In this document: positions 46,773 to 56,238 of the stretch, piece by piece
Layout: each line of letters opens with the position of its first letter
Numbering within the stretch: the first letter of the stretch is position 1
From: Fontibacterium subtropicum
Lineage (GTDB): Bacteria > Pseudomonadota > Alphaproteobacteria > Pelagibacterales > Pelagibacteraceae
DNA length: 64,000 nucleotides
NCBI GenBank assembly: GCA_965235415.1
Contig: CBDDXD010000001.1
Location: 124,001-188,000, forward strand
Reading direction: 5' to 3'
Program-made: the position numbers and the translations under genes
The notes under the pieces: generated by a model
What the model was told of the DNA's origin: nothing
The model's database searches: none
What the model saw: only the letters and a program-made list of their open reading frames with translations

Positions 46773-47423
46773 TTAAATTTTTGCTAGCAAACTTTCTCCT
46801 GCAACTACAGTCTGTCCTTGTTTTACTAAAAGTTTGTAATCACTTTCAAAATAAAGGTCAACTCTACTACCAAATCTTATAATTCCTATTCTATCACCCT
46901 GATTTAAATTCTGACCTTCTTTAACTTCGCAAACAATTCTTCGCGCAATTAAACCCGCTATTTGAACAATTGCAAAAGTTTTCCCTGAGTTATTAGAATA
47001 TTTAATTAAATTTCTTTCATTGTCTTCGCTAGCTTTATCTAAAGATGCATCAATAAATTTTCCAGGCTTATAAAATATTTCATCTATTTTTCCAGTAACT
47101 GGAACCCTATTAACATGGCAATTGAAAACGTTCATAAACACGCTCACTCTTTGATATTCTGTATTTTCCATATTAAGTTCTTTTGGACCTCTAACATTTG
47201 CTATTAAGCTTACAACTCCATCAGCAGGGCTAACTAAAAAACTATCATCGTTAATAGGATATCTTTCTGGATCTCTAAAAAAATAATAAACCCAAATTGT
47301 TAAAACAAAACCAATAATCCCTAATATTTTGTTAATTAAAATTAATAGCATAGTAATTATAACCGCTATTGCGAGCATTCTATACCCTTCTCTATGCAGT
47401 GGTGGAAAAATAATATCAAACAT
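46773..47423 (-). CDS. psd: phosphatidylserine decarboxylase proenzyme (short form)
   Basis: A 216-residue short-type enzyme with two N-terminal hydrophobic segments (about 15-45). VSPADGVV (about 64-71) and VFMNVFNCHVNRVPV (about 95-109) follow. The self-cleavage site appears as RFGSRVDLYFE (about 182-192); cleavage before the Ser makes the pyruvoyl group. It converts phosphatidylserine to phosphatidylethanolamine. It is the first gene of the long minus-strand run down to der, and is divergent from icd. Confidence 0.94.
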   Translation of the reverse strand: MFDIIFPPLHREGYRMLAIAVIITMLLILINKILGIIGFVLTIWVYYFFRDPERYPINDDSFLVSPADGVVSLIANVRGPKELNMENTEYQRVSVFMNVFNCHVNRVPVTGKIDEIFYKPGKFIDASLDKASEDNERNLIKYSNNSGKTFAIVQIAGLIARRIVCEVKEGQNLNQGDRIGIIRFGSRVDLYFESDYKLLVKQGQTVVAGESLLAKI

Positions 47424-47485
47424 AATTATTTAATTAGTTAAAAACATACTATATAAAAATATTTTTTATTAATATCAAAAAAACC

Positions 47486-48700
47486 ATGTCAAAAATTAAA
47501 GTTAAAAATCCCGTTGTAGAGCTTGATGGTGATGAAATGACAAGGATTATTTGGGATTTTATTAAACAAAAACTAATACTTCCTTATCTTGATATAGATC
47601 TTAAATATTTTGATTTAGGAATGCAAAGCAGAGATAAGAGTGACGATCAAATAACAATTGATTCTGCTAATGCAATTAAGAAATATGGAGTTGGAGTTAA
47701 GTGCGCAACAATCACGCCTGACGAAGAAAGAGTAAAAGAATTTAATCTTAAAAAAATGTGGAAGTCTCCAAATGGGACTATTAGAAATATATTAGGCGGA
47801 ACTATATTTAGAGAACCTATTATTTGCAAAAATATTCCAAAATTAGTTCCTTCTTGGACAGATCCTATTGTGATCGGAAGGCACTCTTTTGGAGATCAAT
47901 ACAAAGCAACAGATTTTAAAGTACCAGGAAAAGGTAAGCTTAAAATTCAATGGGTATCTGAAGATAATAAACAAACAATCGAACATGAAGTTTTTAATTT
48001 TACAAGTCCAGGTGTTGCTCTTGCCATGTATAATTTAGATGACTCAATAAAAGATTTTGCAAGAGCATGTATGAATTATGGAATTTTAAGAAAATGGCCA
48101 GTGTATTTATCTACAAAAAATACAATTCTAAAATCTTATGATGGAAGATTTAAAGATCTATTCCAAGAAGTTTATGAAAAAGAATTTAAATCAAAATTTA
48201 ATGAAATCGGAATTACTTATGAGCATAGATTAATAGATGACATGGTTGCATGTGCAATGAAATGGAGCGGTAAATACGTTTGGGCTTGTAAAAATTATGA
48301 TGGAGATGTTCAATCAGACACTGTTGCCCAAGGATTTGGTTCATTAGGTTTAATGACAAGTGTTTTAATGACTCCTGATGGAAAAACTGTTGAGGCTGAA
48401 GCTGCCCATGGAACTGTAACTAGACATTATAGAGAGCATCAAAAAGGTAAACAAACATCCACTAATCCTATAGCTTCTATTTTTGCATGGACAAGAGGAC
48501 TAGCACATAGAGGAAAATTGGATGGTAATAGCGAATTAATAAAATTTTCTAATACTCTAGAAAAAGTTTGTGTTGCGAGCGTGGAAAAAGGATATATGAC
48601 AAAAGACCTTGCAATTTTAATTAATAAAGATGCAAAGTATCAAACTACAACTGAATTTTTAGAAACTATAAATTCTAATCTTAAAAAAGAATTAAATTAA
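47486..48700 (+). CDS. icd: NADP-dependent isocitrate dehydrogenase (eukaryote-like type)
   Basis: TCA-cycle oxidative decarboxylation of isocitrate. MSKIKVKNPVVELDGDEMTRIIW begins the protein. KSPNGTIRNILGGTIFREPI (about 92-111) binds isocitrate, YKNYDGDVQSD-type DGDVQSDTVAQGFGSLGLM (about 272-290) binds metal, and EAAHGTVTRHYREHQKGK (about 304-321) binds NADP. The 404-residue length and motif pattern are the homodimeric type II family shared with mitochondria. It overlaps alaS by 4 bases tail to tail. Confidence 0.96.
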   Translation: MSKIKVKNPVVELDGDEMTRIIWDFIKQKLILPYLDIDLKYFDLGMQSRDKSDDQITIDSANAIKKYGVGVKCATITPDEERVKEFNLKKMWKSPNGTIRNILGGTIFREPIICKNIPKLVPSWTDPIVIGRHSFGDQYKATDFKVPGKGKLKIQWVSEDNKQTIEHEVFNFTSPGVALAMYNLDDSIKDFARACMNYGILRKWPVYLSTKNTILKSYDGRFKDLFQEVYEKEFKSKFNEIGITYEHRLIDDMVACAMKWSGKYVWACKNYDGDVQSDTVAQGFGSLGLMTSVLMTPDGKTVEAEAAHGTVTRHYREHQKGKQTSTNPIASIFAWTRGLAHRGKLDGNSELIKFSNTLEKVCVASVEKGYMTKDLAILINKDAKYQTTTEFLETINSNLKKELN

Positions 48701-51375
48701 TTAATTTTTTTTAAAATTTCTTCAAAAGAACTTTCAATTTTTGAACTATCAGAACCTCCGCTGGCTTGAGCAAAATCTTTTCTTCCACCGCCGCCTTTTC
48801 CTCCTAAAATTACCCCTATTTCTTTAGCTAATTTGGAGGCATCATATTCATTATTTAGATCATTAGTTATTCCAACAGCAACGGTAACTTTTCCTTCGTT
48901 TACAGAATATAAAATAATAATTTTTTTTTGTAATTCTTTTTTTTGTTCTTCAATAAAACTTTGAATTCTTTTTACTGGATAGTCTAATAATTTTTGAAAT
49001 CTGACACTAATTTTATTATGATTAACATCTTTGATTATATTTTTGTTCTGATTTGATAATATATTTTTAACTTCTAAATCTTCTAATGTTTTTTTTAAAA
49101 TAGCAATTCTTGTTGAAAAATCTTCTTCTTTAATTTCTTCAGTATTACCTCCTAAATCTTTTATATTTTTTTCCAATTCATTAATTTGAGCTATTTTGCT
49201 TTGATTAATTTTATAATATTCATTTGCTTTATTTTTTAAGTACTCTGCTAACTGAACATCTCTTAAAGCTTCGACTCTTCTTACTCCTGCTGCAACAGGA
49301 GATTGACTTACAACTGAAAATTTTCCAATTTCATAAGTATTTTTAACATGTGTTCCTCCACACAATTCTATGGAAAAAGATTTATTACCATCAGTGCCCA
49401 TTGTTACAACTCTTACTTCTTCTCCATACTTTTCTCCGAACAGCGCTAAAGCTCCCTCTGCTACAGCAGCTTTTGGCGTCATAAGTCTTGTTTGGACATC
49501 TGATTTTTGTTCAATGATTTTATTAACACAATCATTAATCTTAATCATTTCTTCATCGCTGATTGATTTATTGTGACTAAAATCAAATCTTAATCTATCT
49601 GGTCCAACATATGACCCTTTTTGAGCAACATGTTTTCCAAGGGTTCTTCTTAATGATTCATGAAGCAAATGTGTTGCGGAATGATAAGCTCTGATATTCT
49701 GTCTTTTAATTGAATCAATTTTAAGATTTGCCTGGTCACCTTTTTTAATTTCTCCTGAAATAAGTTTTCCATAATGAATATAAAGATCACCGAACATTTT
49801 TTTTGTATCTGTTACCTCAAATTTAAAATTATTATTAGAAATAAAGCCTTTGTCTCCTAATTGACCTCCAGACTCTCCGTAAAATGGGGTTTGATTTAAA
49901 ATAAGAGCTAACTCTAAATTTTTATTTGAACTATCAATTTCTTTATCAATACTAACTATTGATAAAATAACCCCTTGAGAAGACTCTGTATTGTAACCTA
50001 AAAATTCTGTAGGACCGTATTTTTCTTTAAGTTCAAACCAAATTTTTGAAGTCTGATCAGAGCCAGAACCTTTCCATGATGCTCTTGCAATTTTTTTACT
50101 TTCTAACATTAGTACATTAAACTTATCTTCATCTATAGATATCTTTTTATCTTTTAAAAAATCCTGCGTAAGATCTAAAGGAAATCCATATGTGTCGTAT
50201 AATTTAAAGGCTAACTCTCCCGAAAGCTTATTATTTTTTACATTACCAATTTCTGTATTCAATATTTTCATTCCATTCTTAAGCATCAAAGAAAATCTTT
50301 CTTCTTCTAATTTTAAATTTTCAGATATTAAAGTTTCTGCCCTTTTAAGTTCAGGATATTCAGAACTCATTTCAGAAATAAGAGTTGGAAGAACTTTATA
50401 AAGAACTGGTAAATCTGATCCTAAAGTAAAAGTATGACGCATAGCTCTTCTCATTATTCTTCTTAGAACATATCCTCTTCCTTCATTAGAGGGCAAAACT
50501 CCATCTGCTATTAAAAATGCTGTTGCTCTTAAATGATCAGCAATAACTCTAAAGCTTGGTATATTTTTTTCTGATACTTTAATATTAATAAAATTTTCTG
50601 CTGACTTAATTATATTTTTGAATAAATCTATTTGATAGTTATCATGAGTGCCTTGTAGTACTGCAGCTATCCTCTCTAAACCCATACCTGTATCAACTGA
50701 AGGTTTGGGTAGGTTAACTCTTTTATCTTTTGAAATTTGTTCAAATTGCATAAATACAAGATTCCAAATTTCTACAAATCTATTTCCATCCTGGTCGACA
50801 GTTCCAGGTGGACCGCCTTTAAGATGATCTCCGTGATCATAAAAAATTTCAGAGCAAGGACCACAAGGACCTGTATCTCCCATTGACCAAAAATTATCGT
50901 TAGTCTTAATTCTTATAATTCGACCATCTTGCAGCCCTGAGATTTTTTTCCATAAATTAAACGCCTCATCATCCTCGTGAAAAACTGTTACTGTTAGTTT
51001 TTCTTTTGATATTCCATAGTCTTTAGTGATTAATTCCCAAGCAAATTTAATTGCAGATTCTTTAAAATAATCTCCAAATGAAAAATTTCCTAACATTTCA
51101 AAAAAAGTATGATGTCGAGGTGTGTAGCCTACGTTTTCTAAATCATTATGTTTTCCTCCAGCTCTAACGCATTTTTGAGAAGTTGTTGCTCTTTTAAAAG
51201 GAAGTTTTTCTAAGCCTGTAAAAACATTTTTAAATTGAACCATTCCTGAGTTTGTAAACATTAGTGTAGGGTCGTTTTGAGGAACTAAAGGACTGGAATC
51301 TACGACCTGATGCGAATTTTTTAAAAAAAAATTCTTAAAAGTTCTCCTACATTCAGTAAGCGTTTTTGTACCCAT
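48697..51375 (-). CDS. alaS: alanyl-tRNA synthetase
   Basis: An 892-residue class II synthetase. The catalytic core has VVDSSPLVPQNDPTLMFTNSGM (about 22-43) and FWSMGDTGPCGPCSEIF. The editing domain has the zinc residues in HSATHLLHESLRR (about 575-587) and CGGTHV (about 680-685). The C-terminal C-Ala/DHHA1 domain has LGGKGGGGRKDFAQASG. Full length and intact. It lies downstream of recA on the same strand, a common alphaproteobacterial order. Confidence 0.97.
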   Translation of the reverse strand: MGTKTLTECRRTFKNFFLKNSHQVVDSSPLVPQNDPTLMFTNSGMVQFKNVFTGLEKLPFKRATTSQKCVRAGGKHNDLENVGYTPRHHTFFEMLGNFSFGDYFKESAIKFAWELITKDYGISKEKLTVTVFHEDDEAFNLWKKISGLQDGRIIRIKTNDNFWSMGDTGPCGPCSEIFYDHGDHLKGGPPGTVDQDGNRFVEIWNLVFMQFEQISKDKRVNLPKPSVDTGMGLERIAAVLQGTHDNYQIDLFKNIIKSAENFINIKVSEKNIPSFRVIADHLRATAFLIADGVLPSNEGRGYVLRRIMRRAMRHTFTLGSDLPVLYKVLPTLISEMSSEYPELKRAETLISENLKLEEERFSLMLKNGMKILNTEIGNVKNNKLSGELAFKLYDTYGFPLDLTQDFLKDKKISIDEDKFNVLMLESKKIARASWKGSGSDQTSKIWFELKEKYGPTEFLGYNTESSQGVILSIVSIDKEIDSSNKNLELALILNQTPFYGESGGQLGDKGFISNNNFKFEVTDTKKMFGDLYIHYGKLISGEIKKGDQANLKIDSIKRQNIRAYHSATHLLHESLRRTLGKHVAQKGSYVGPDRLRFDFSHNKSISDEEMIKINDCVNKIIEQKSDVQTRLMTPKAAVAEGALALFGEKYGEEVRVVTMGTDGNKSFSIELCGGTHVKNTYEIGKFSVVSQSPVAAGVRRVEALRDVQLAEYLKNKANEYYKINQSKIAQINELEKNIKDLGGNTEEIKEEDFSTRIAILKKTLEDLEVKNILSNQNKNIIKDVNHNKISVRFQKLLDYPVKRIQSFIEEQKKELQKKIIILYSVNEGKVTVAVGITNDLNNEYDASKLAKEIGVILGGKGGGGRKDFAQASGGSDSSKIESSFEEILKKIN

Positions 51376-51419
51376 ATTAACTTATAGATACAACTTTTTA
51401 TATATATGTCTAGAATGCT

Positions 51420-51447
51420 AAAGGCGCTTTTCTTTAAAAGCGCCTTT
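51420..51447 (-). terminator. recA intrinsic terminator
   Basis: A perfect 12-bp inverted repeat (AAAGGCGCTTTT / AAAAGCGCCTTT) with a CTTT loop lies 43 bases past the recA stop and 45 bases before the alaS start. It is the strongest GC-containing hairpin in any spacer of this window. The stem carries its own A/T-rich flanks, so it may terminate in either direction. It suggests alaS has its own promoter in the 45 bases that follow. Confidence 0.75.
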
Positions 51448-51489
51448 AATTAACGTATTAAGAATATTAAAGTTTAAAAATTAATTAGC

Positions 51490-52590
51490 TTATTTATCTT
51501 CTTTACTATCTTCTTTTTCTTCAGAAATATTGTCAGAATGATCACTTAATTTTTCTGATATCAATTTAGCATTTGTTCTAACTGCCATTTCAATTTCAGC
51601 TGCAATCTTTGGATTTAGCTTTAGGTATTGCTTAACATTATCTCTTCCTTGTCCTATTTTTTCGCCTTTATAGGAGTACCATGCGCCAGCTTTTTCTATA
51701 ATATTTGCTTTAGCTGCTAAATCAACAACTTCTCCCATTTTACTAATGCCTTCTCCATACATTATGTCGAACTCAATCACTTTAAATGGAGGTGCAACTT
51801 TATTCTTTACAACCTTAACTCGTGTTTGGTTGCCAATTATCTCTTCCTTATCTTTAATTGCTCCTATTCTTCTAATATCTAATCTTACAGAAGAGTAAAA
51901 TTTAAGAGCGTTTCCTCCTGCAGTTGTTTCTGGACTACCAAACATAACTCCTATTTTCATTCTTATTTGATTTATAAAAATAATCATTGTATTTGTCTTG
52001 GAAACAGAACCTGTTAACTTTCTTAAAGCTTGACTCATTAATCGAGCTTGTAAGCCCATATGGTGATCTCCCATCTCTCCTTCTAATTCTGCTCTTGGCG
52101 TTAAAGCAGCTACAGAATCCACAACTAGAACAGAAATAGATCCTGATCTAACTAAAGTGTCAGCAATTTCTAATGCTTGCTCACCTGTATCTGGTTGAGA
52201 AATTAATAATTCAGTTGTGTTAACACCTAATTTTTTTGCATAAACAGGGTCAAGAGCATGCTCAGCATCTATGAATGCACAAATTCCACCTTTTTTTTGT
52301 GCCTCAGCAATAACCTGTAGTGATAAAGTAGTTTTACCAGATGACTCTGGCCCATAAATTTCTATGATTCTACTTTTTGGAAGGCCTCCAATTCCAAGTG
52401 CTAAATCTAATCCTAATGATCCAGTTGATATAGATTCTATATCAAGAACTCTAGACTGTCCTAATCTCATTACAGAACCTTTTCCGTAATTTTGATCTAT
52501 TTGACTTATCGCAGCATCTAACGCTTTTTGTTTTTCTTTTTTATCTTCTGTCTTTTCAGTATTTACAACTTTGAGAGTATTTTTAGTCAT
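51490..52590 (-). CDS. recA: recombinase RecA
   Basis: DNA strand exchange and SOS co-protease. QIDQNYGKGSVMRLG begins the core. Walker A is EIYGPESSGKTTLSL (about 75-89), Walker B is SVLVVDSVAAL (about 150-160), loop 1 is EGEMGDHHMGLQARLMSQALR, and loop 2 is FGSPETTAGGNALKFY. The C-terminus is acidic (SEEKEDSKEDK) as usual. At 366 residues it is typical and carries no intein. Confidence 0.98.
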   Translation of the reverse strand: MTKNTLKVVNTEKTEDKKEKQKALDAAISQIDQNYGKGSVMRLGQSRVLDIESISTGSLGLDLALGIGGLPKSRIIEIYGPESSGKTTLSLQVIAEAQKKGGICAFIDAEHALDPVYAKKLGVNTTELLISQPDTGEQALEIADTLVRSGSISVLVVDSVAALTPRAELEGEMGDHHMGLQARLMSQALRKLTGSVSKTNTMIIFINQIRMKIGVMFGSPETTAGGNALKFYSSVRLDIRRIGAIKDKEEIIGNQTRVKVVKNKVAPPFKVIEFDIMYGEGISKMGEVVDLAAKANIIEKAGAWYSYKGEKIGQGRDNVKQYLKLNPKIAAEIEMAVRTNAKLISEKLSDHSDNISEEKEDSKEDK

Positions 52591-52633
52591 TTTATTCCTT
52601 TTTAATTTATTTTATTGTCTAACGACTCAATAA

Positions 52634-52654
52634 AACAAATGTACACATTTTGTT
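52634..52654. promoter_or_regulatory. near-palindrome upstream of recA (possible operator)
   Basis: AACAAATGT and ACATTTTGTT form an imperfect inverted repeat around AC, 44 bases before the recA start. On the recA strand it includes GAACAAAATGTGTAC, one base away from the alphaproteobacterial SOS box GAAC-N7-GAAC. Whether this genome encodes LexA cannot be seen. Confidence 0.35.
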
Positions 52655-52702
52655 CTTTTATTCAATTATATTAATAAGTAATTGAAATATATGTATTTTT
52701 TA

Positions 52703-54049
52703 CTAAAAAATATGTCTTATCCAGTTTTTATTTGGATAATCATTAGGATCGTATAGTTTTGTCTCTAGAGCTAAATTTTTTGCAGTCAGACTGCCTATTG
52801 AAGATAAAAGTTTAAATTGAGAAACAATTCTGTCCTTATCAGAAATTGCATTATTCACTCTCGATTCAAGTAACGTAGATCTTGATGTAATAACATCTAA
52901 TGTTGATCTTGATCCCGCTTCATATTCTTGAATAATTCCTTCGTAAGCGATTTCTGATGCTTTAACTCTTAACTTAGTTAATTCAAAATTACTTATAGCA
53001 AGTTTATAGTTTGACCATGCCGAATAAGAGTCTCTATCCACAATATTTTTAGAAGTTTGAAGATCTAATTCAGCGCTATCTAATAAAGATCTTTTTTGTA
53101 TAATTAATGAAGTTTGTTTTCCCCCTTTATAAAGAGGTATTGAAGCTTGAGCTTTTGCAACTGATTGTTTTGTTTTATCAACACTTGAACTATATCCATC
53201 ATAATCAGTTATTCCTAATGACAAGCTAAATGTCGGAGAAAGTTCAGCTATAGCCATTTTATGTTCGTCTTCTGCCTTTTTAAGAGAAAACTCTGAAATT
53301 TTTAAAATAGGATTTTCTTTTTGTGCAGATATTGAAGTTTCTTCTAAAGATTTAGGTAACGCTAAATTTAAATTATTTATTTCTTCTAAATCAACAGGAT
53401 CATATCCGATAACATTCCTAAAATTTTTTTTAGTGATTAGAAGTTCATTTTCGGCATTTAATAAATTAGATTGAGCAGCAGCTAATGAACTTTCTGATTG
53501 TGCTAAGTCAGAAATTGTAATTATTCCTCTTTCTAATCTACTTTTATCTAATTCAACTTGTTTTTCTGATAAATCTAAATTTTCTTTACTAAAAATAACT
53601 TTTTTTTGCGCAAGTAATGTTCCGGCATAAGCTTCTACTGCTTCTAAAAGAACATCTTGTTCAACTTTTTTTAAAGTATACCTAGCTATTTCTACAGAGC
53701 TTTTTTCTTTTTGATAATTGTACATATCATCAAAATTAAAAATTTTTTGTTCAATAGTAATTGATTTGGCAGTTGTTTGAGCGTTAGTTGAAGGCGAAGA
53801 AGACCCTGTCGAGGTAGTTATTTTAGAACTGTCCGTATCACTTTTATAAGCAGAGATTGTAATTGTTGGTTTAAATGCACTAAAAGCTTGAACAAGATTT
53901 TCATCAACAGCTTTGGTTCTTTCTCTTTCAGCATTAAGCTTTGGATTAGTTAAATAAGCTGCTATTAAAGATTTATTAATATTTTCAACTGCATAAGCAG
54001 TTGTGCTTATAAAAAAAAACAAAAAATAAAATTTTCTGAAAAAACTCAT
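52703..54049 (-). CDS. tolC: TolC-family outer-membrane efflux channel
   Basis: A 448-residue protein with a signal peptide (FFRKFYFLFFFISTTAYA). Two long helical repeats of the OEP fold follow: LIAAYLTNPKLNAERERTKA (about 28-47), SELAQSESSL-type SDLAQSESSLAAAQSNLLNAE (about 175-195), and the second-repeat equivalent YEAGSRSTLDVITSRSTLLESR (about 375-396), which is strongly conserved. It is the exit duct for type I secretion and RND pumps. The pump partners are not nearby, as is usual for tolC. Confidence 0.92.
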   Translation of the reverse strand: MSFFRKFYFLFFFISTTAYAVENINKSLIAAYLTNPKLNAERERTKAVDENLVQAFSAFKPTITISAYKSDTDSSKITTSTGSSSPSTNAQTTAKSITIEQKIFNFDDMYNYQKEKSSVEIARYTLKKVEQDVLLEAVEAYAGTLLAQKKVIFSKENLDLSEKQVELDKSRLERGIITISDLAQSESSLAAAQSNLLNAENELLITKKNFRNVIGYDPVDLEEINNLNLALPKSLEETSISAQKENPILKISEFSLKKAEDEHKMAIAELSPTFSLSLGITDYDGYSSSVDKTKQSVAKAQASIPLYKGGKQTSLIIQKRSLLDSAELDLQTSKNIVDRDSYSAWSNYKLAISNFELTKLRVKASEIAYEGIIQEYEAGSRSTLDVITSRSTLLESRVNNAISDKDRIVSQFKLLSSIGSLTAKNLALETKLYDPNDYPNKNWIRHIF

Positions 54050-54958
54050 CTAATTTAATATAATTTTTTTAGGTTGATGATTTGAGCTAATAGGTACAAT
54101 TATATCAGCAAATTTAGGCATATCCATTAGCATCTTTTTAGTTATTCTCTCATAAAACATTATAAATCTTTTAATTTCACTCTCTGACATTATTTTATTT
54201 TTAATTTTAGATATATTTTTTCTTGAATTTGCCAATTTTTTCTCTTGAAGACTTCTCCAAATTAAAACTTTATTAAAATTAGGTACTTTTAAATAAATCA
54301 TTAAATCAATAAATGAAAATAATTCTTTATAATCATTCTTTAATTGTTGATTAACCTTAAATCTCCATTTACAATTTTTATCTTCTAGAGCTTCCAATTT
54401 ATTAATTGGTCTTTTTAAATTACGATTATTTTCTTCAGGTCTAGCTCCTACGCACCATCCTTCTAATATAAATATATCCAAGTTTTTTTCTATATTATGC
54501 CATTTATATTTTGGTAATCTGTCATCTATTGATTTATCAAATTTTGGAATTAAAAAAGATTTATGAAGTGTATTGCTTTTTATTGCTTTAAAAAATCTAG
54601 TTAAAAAATTTACATCATGAGTTCCTGGGACTCCTCTTGTTATAAATAATTTATTTATTTTCTTTGATATTTTTATTCTTTCTTTTCTATTTTTATAAAT
54701 ATCATCAATAGAAACTGTAACGGTTCTTAAATTATATTTATTTTCTAAAATTAATTTTAAAAACTGAGCAAATGTTGTTTTTCCTGATCCTTGTCCTCCA
54801 GCTAAACCAATAATTAAAGGTTTTTTTAAAAAAGTTTTTTTTAAAAAAATTAATTCTGCAATTTTAAAGTAAATATTTTTAAAATTTTTATTTAAATCTT
54901 CTTTTATAAAAAAAGAATTTTTTAATTTATTAAGTTTATTAATTAAACTTTCTTTCAT
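54050..54958 (-). CDS. P-loop kinase, D-glycerate 3-kinase (GLYK/Tda10)-like
   Basis: A 302-residue kinase of the uridine-kinase/phosphoribulokinase superfamily. Walker A is GLAGGQGSGKTTFA (about 50-63). SIDDIYKNRKERI (about 83-95), RGVPGTHDVNF (about 109-119), PKFDKSIDDRLP and FILEGWCVGARPEE follow, and this series matches plant D-glycerate 3-kinase and yeast Tda10. Making 3-phosphoglycerate from glycerate would fit glycolate or serine salvage, but the substrate is inference. It is one base after tolC in reading order and 12 bases from the HCCA-isomerase-like gene. Confidence 0.75.
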   Translation of the reverse strand: MKESLINKLNKLKNSFFIKEDLNKNFKNIYFKIAELIFLKKTFLKKPLIIGLAGGQGSGKTTFAQFLKLILENKYNLRTVTVSIDDIYKNRKERIKISKKINKLFITRGVPGTHDVNFLTRFFKAIKSNTLHKSFLIPKFDKSIDDRLPKYKWHNIEKNLDIFILEGWCVGARPEENNRNLKRPINKLEALEDKNCKWRFKVNQQLKNDYKELFSFIDLMIYLKVPNFNKVLIWRSLQEKKLANSRKNISKIKNKIMSESEIKRFIMFYERITKKMLMDMPKFADIIVPISSNHQPKKIILN

Positions 54959-54970
54959 TAAAAAAGAATT

Positions 54971-55570
54971 TTAATTTTTTCTTAATGAATGCTCTAATAA
55001 CTCTAGTCTATCCTGACCCCAAAATATTTCATTATTATAAATATAAGTTGGCACTCCAAATATATTCATATTAATAGCTTCTTGAGTATTAGTTTCATAA
55101 ATTTTTTTAATTTTATCTGACATTGCTAATTTACTTAAATCCTCAAAATTAATTCTTAAATCATTTGCAATTAATTTTAATGTTTCTAAATTAGAAATAT
55201 CATTTTCTTTTGCCCATAATTGCTCTAATACTTTAAAACCAAATTGTATTTTTATTCCCATATCAATGCTTGCTAAACAAAATAATGCTGGTGTATGAGG
55301 ATCTTTAGGTGGAAAAAATTTTGGCTTTTGATTAATTTTTATATTCAAAAACTCTCCCCATCTTTTTAATTCTAATAATCTGTAATTTTGTCTTGAAATA
55401 TGTCTCTGTGGCACAGGAACACCTCCTGTTGCGACAAAAACTTTTCCCACTAAATCAATTGGTTTTTCAATTATTTCTGCTGAATATTTCTTTGAAATTT
55501 CTATTAATCTTTTAATTCCAAGATAAGCAAATGGGGAAGCGACACTGTAAAAATACAAAATTTTTTTCAT
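54971..55570 (-). CDS. 2-hydroxychromene-2-carboxylate isomerase-like (DsbA-fold, kappa GST)
   Basis: A 199-residue thioredoxin-fold protein. The start FYSVASPFAYLG carries the Ser at about residue 12 of the SP-x2-YL signature, replacing the CxxC of true DsbA. The conserved FGVPTYIYNNEIFWGQDRLELLE (about 172-194) ends the protein. Naphthalene-catabolism function is unlikely in such a lean genome. A glutathione-dependent isomerase or peroxide role is possible. It is divergent from a GST gene. Confidence 0.82.
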   Translation of the reverse strand: MKKILYFYSVASPFAYLGIKRLIEISKKYSAEIIEKPIDLVGKVFVATGGVPVPQRHISRQNYRLLELKRWGEFLNIKINQKPKFFPPKDPHTPALFCLASIDMGIKIQFGFKVLEQLWAKENDISNLETLKLIANDLRINFEDLSKLAMSDKIKKIYETNTQEAINMNIFGVPTYIYNNEIFWGQDRLELLEHSLRKN

Positions 55571-55611
55571 ATATACTTATATAAACTATTTAAATAAAAC
55601 AAATAGCTTAT

Positions 55612-56238
55612 ATGATTGAGTTGTTTTATTACCCAACACCTAATGGTAGAAAAATTTCTATTTTATTAGAAGAGTTAAATTTACAATATAAATTAACAAG
55701 AGTTGATATTACTAAAAATGAACAATTTTCAGAAAATTTTTTAAAAATTAGTCCTTTAAATAAAATTCCAGTAATAATTGATAATCAAGAAACTGTTTTT
55801 GAATCTGGTGCTATATTAATTTTTTTAGCTAAAAAAAATAATTTTAAATTTTATCCTCAAAAATATGAGAAACGTATTAATGAATGGTTAATGGTTCAGG
55901 TAAGTTTTGTTGGGCCTATGTTAGGTCAGCTTCATTATTTTTATAAATTTAATAAAGGAAAAAGTGAGTATGCAGAAAATAGGTTTTTAGATCTTGCAAA
56001 AAAAATCTATGAATATTTAGATATACAGCTTAGTAAAAATAAATATTTAGCATGCGATGAATATACAATTGCAGATATTGCAACCTTTCCATGGTTATGT
56101 CGTCATGAATGGCATGGCATTGGAATAAAAAAATATAAGAACTTATCTAGATGGTACGAAGAAATTTCAAAAAGACCCGCTGTTATAAAAGGTTACGACC
56201 CTGAAAATCTTGGAGAAAAAATTCCTTTAGTTTCTTAA
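55612..56238 (+). CDS. glutathione S-transferase family protein
   Basis: A 208-residue protein. The N-terminal thioredoxin fold has LFYYPTPNGRKISILLEEL (about 3-21) and the glutathione-contact segment NKIPVIIDNQETVFESGAILIFLA (about 51-74). The C-terminal helical domain has YTIADIATFPWLCRHEW (about 150-166). The pattern with TPNGRK resembles the YfcG/nu-type disulfide-bond reductase group. Substrate unknown. It converges on dksA with a 4-base overlap. Confidence 0.88.
   Translation: MIELFYYPTPNGRKISILLEELNLQYKLTRVDITKNEQFSENFLKISPLNKIPVIIDNQETVFESGAILIFLAKKNNFKFYPQKYEKRINEWLMVQVSFVGPMLGQLHYFYKFNKGKSEYAENRFLDLAKKIYEYLDIQLSKNKYLACDEYTIADIATFPWLCRHEWHGIGIKKYKNLSRWYEEISKRPAVIKGYDPENLGEKIPLVS

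Noticed and set aside
52694..52712. AT-only inverted repeat at the 3' end of tolC as a terminator
   Set aside because: Eight A/T pairs in such AT-rich DNA are expected by chance and the stem would be weak.
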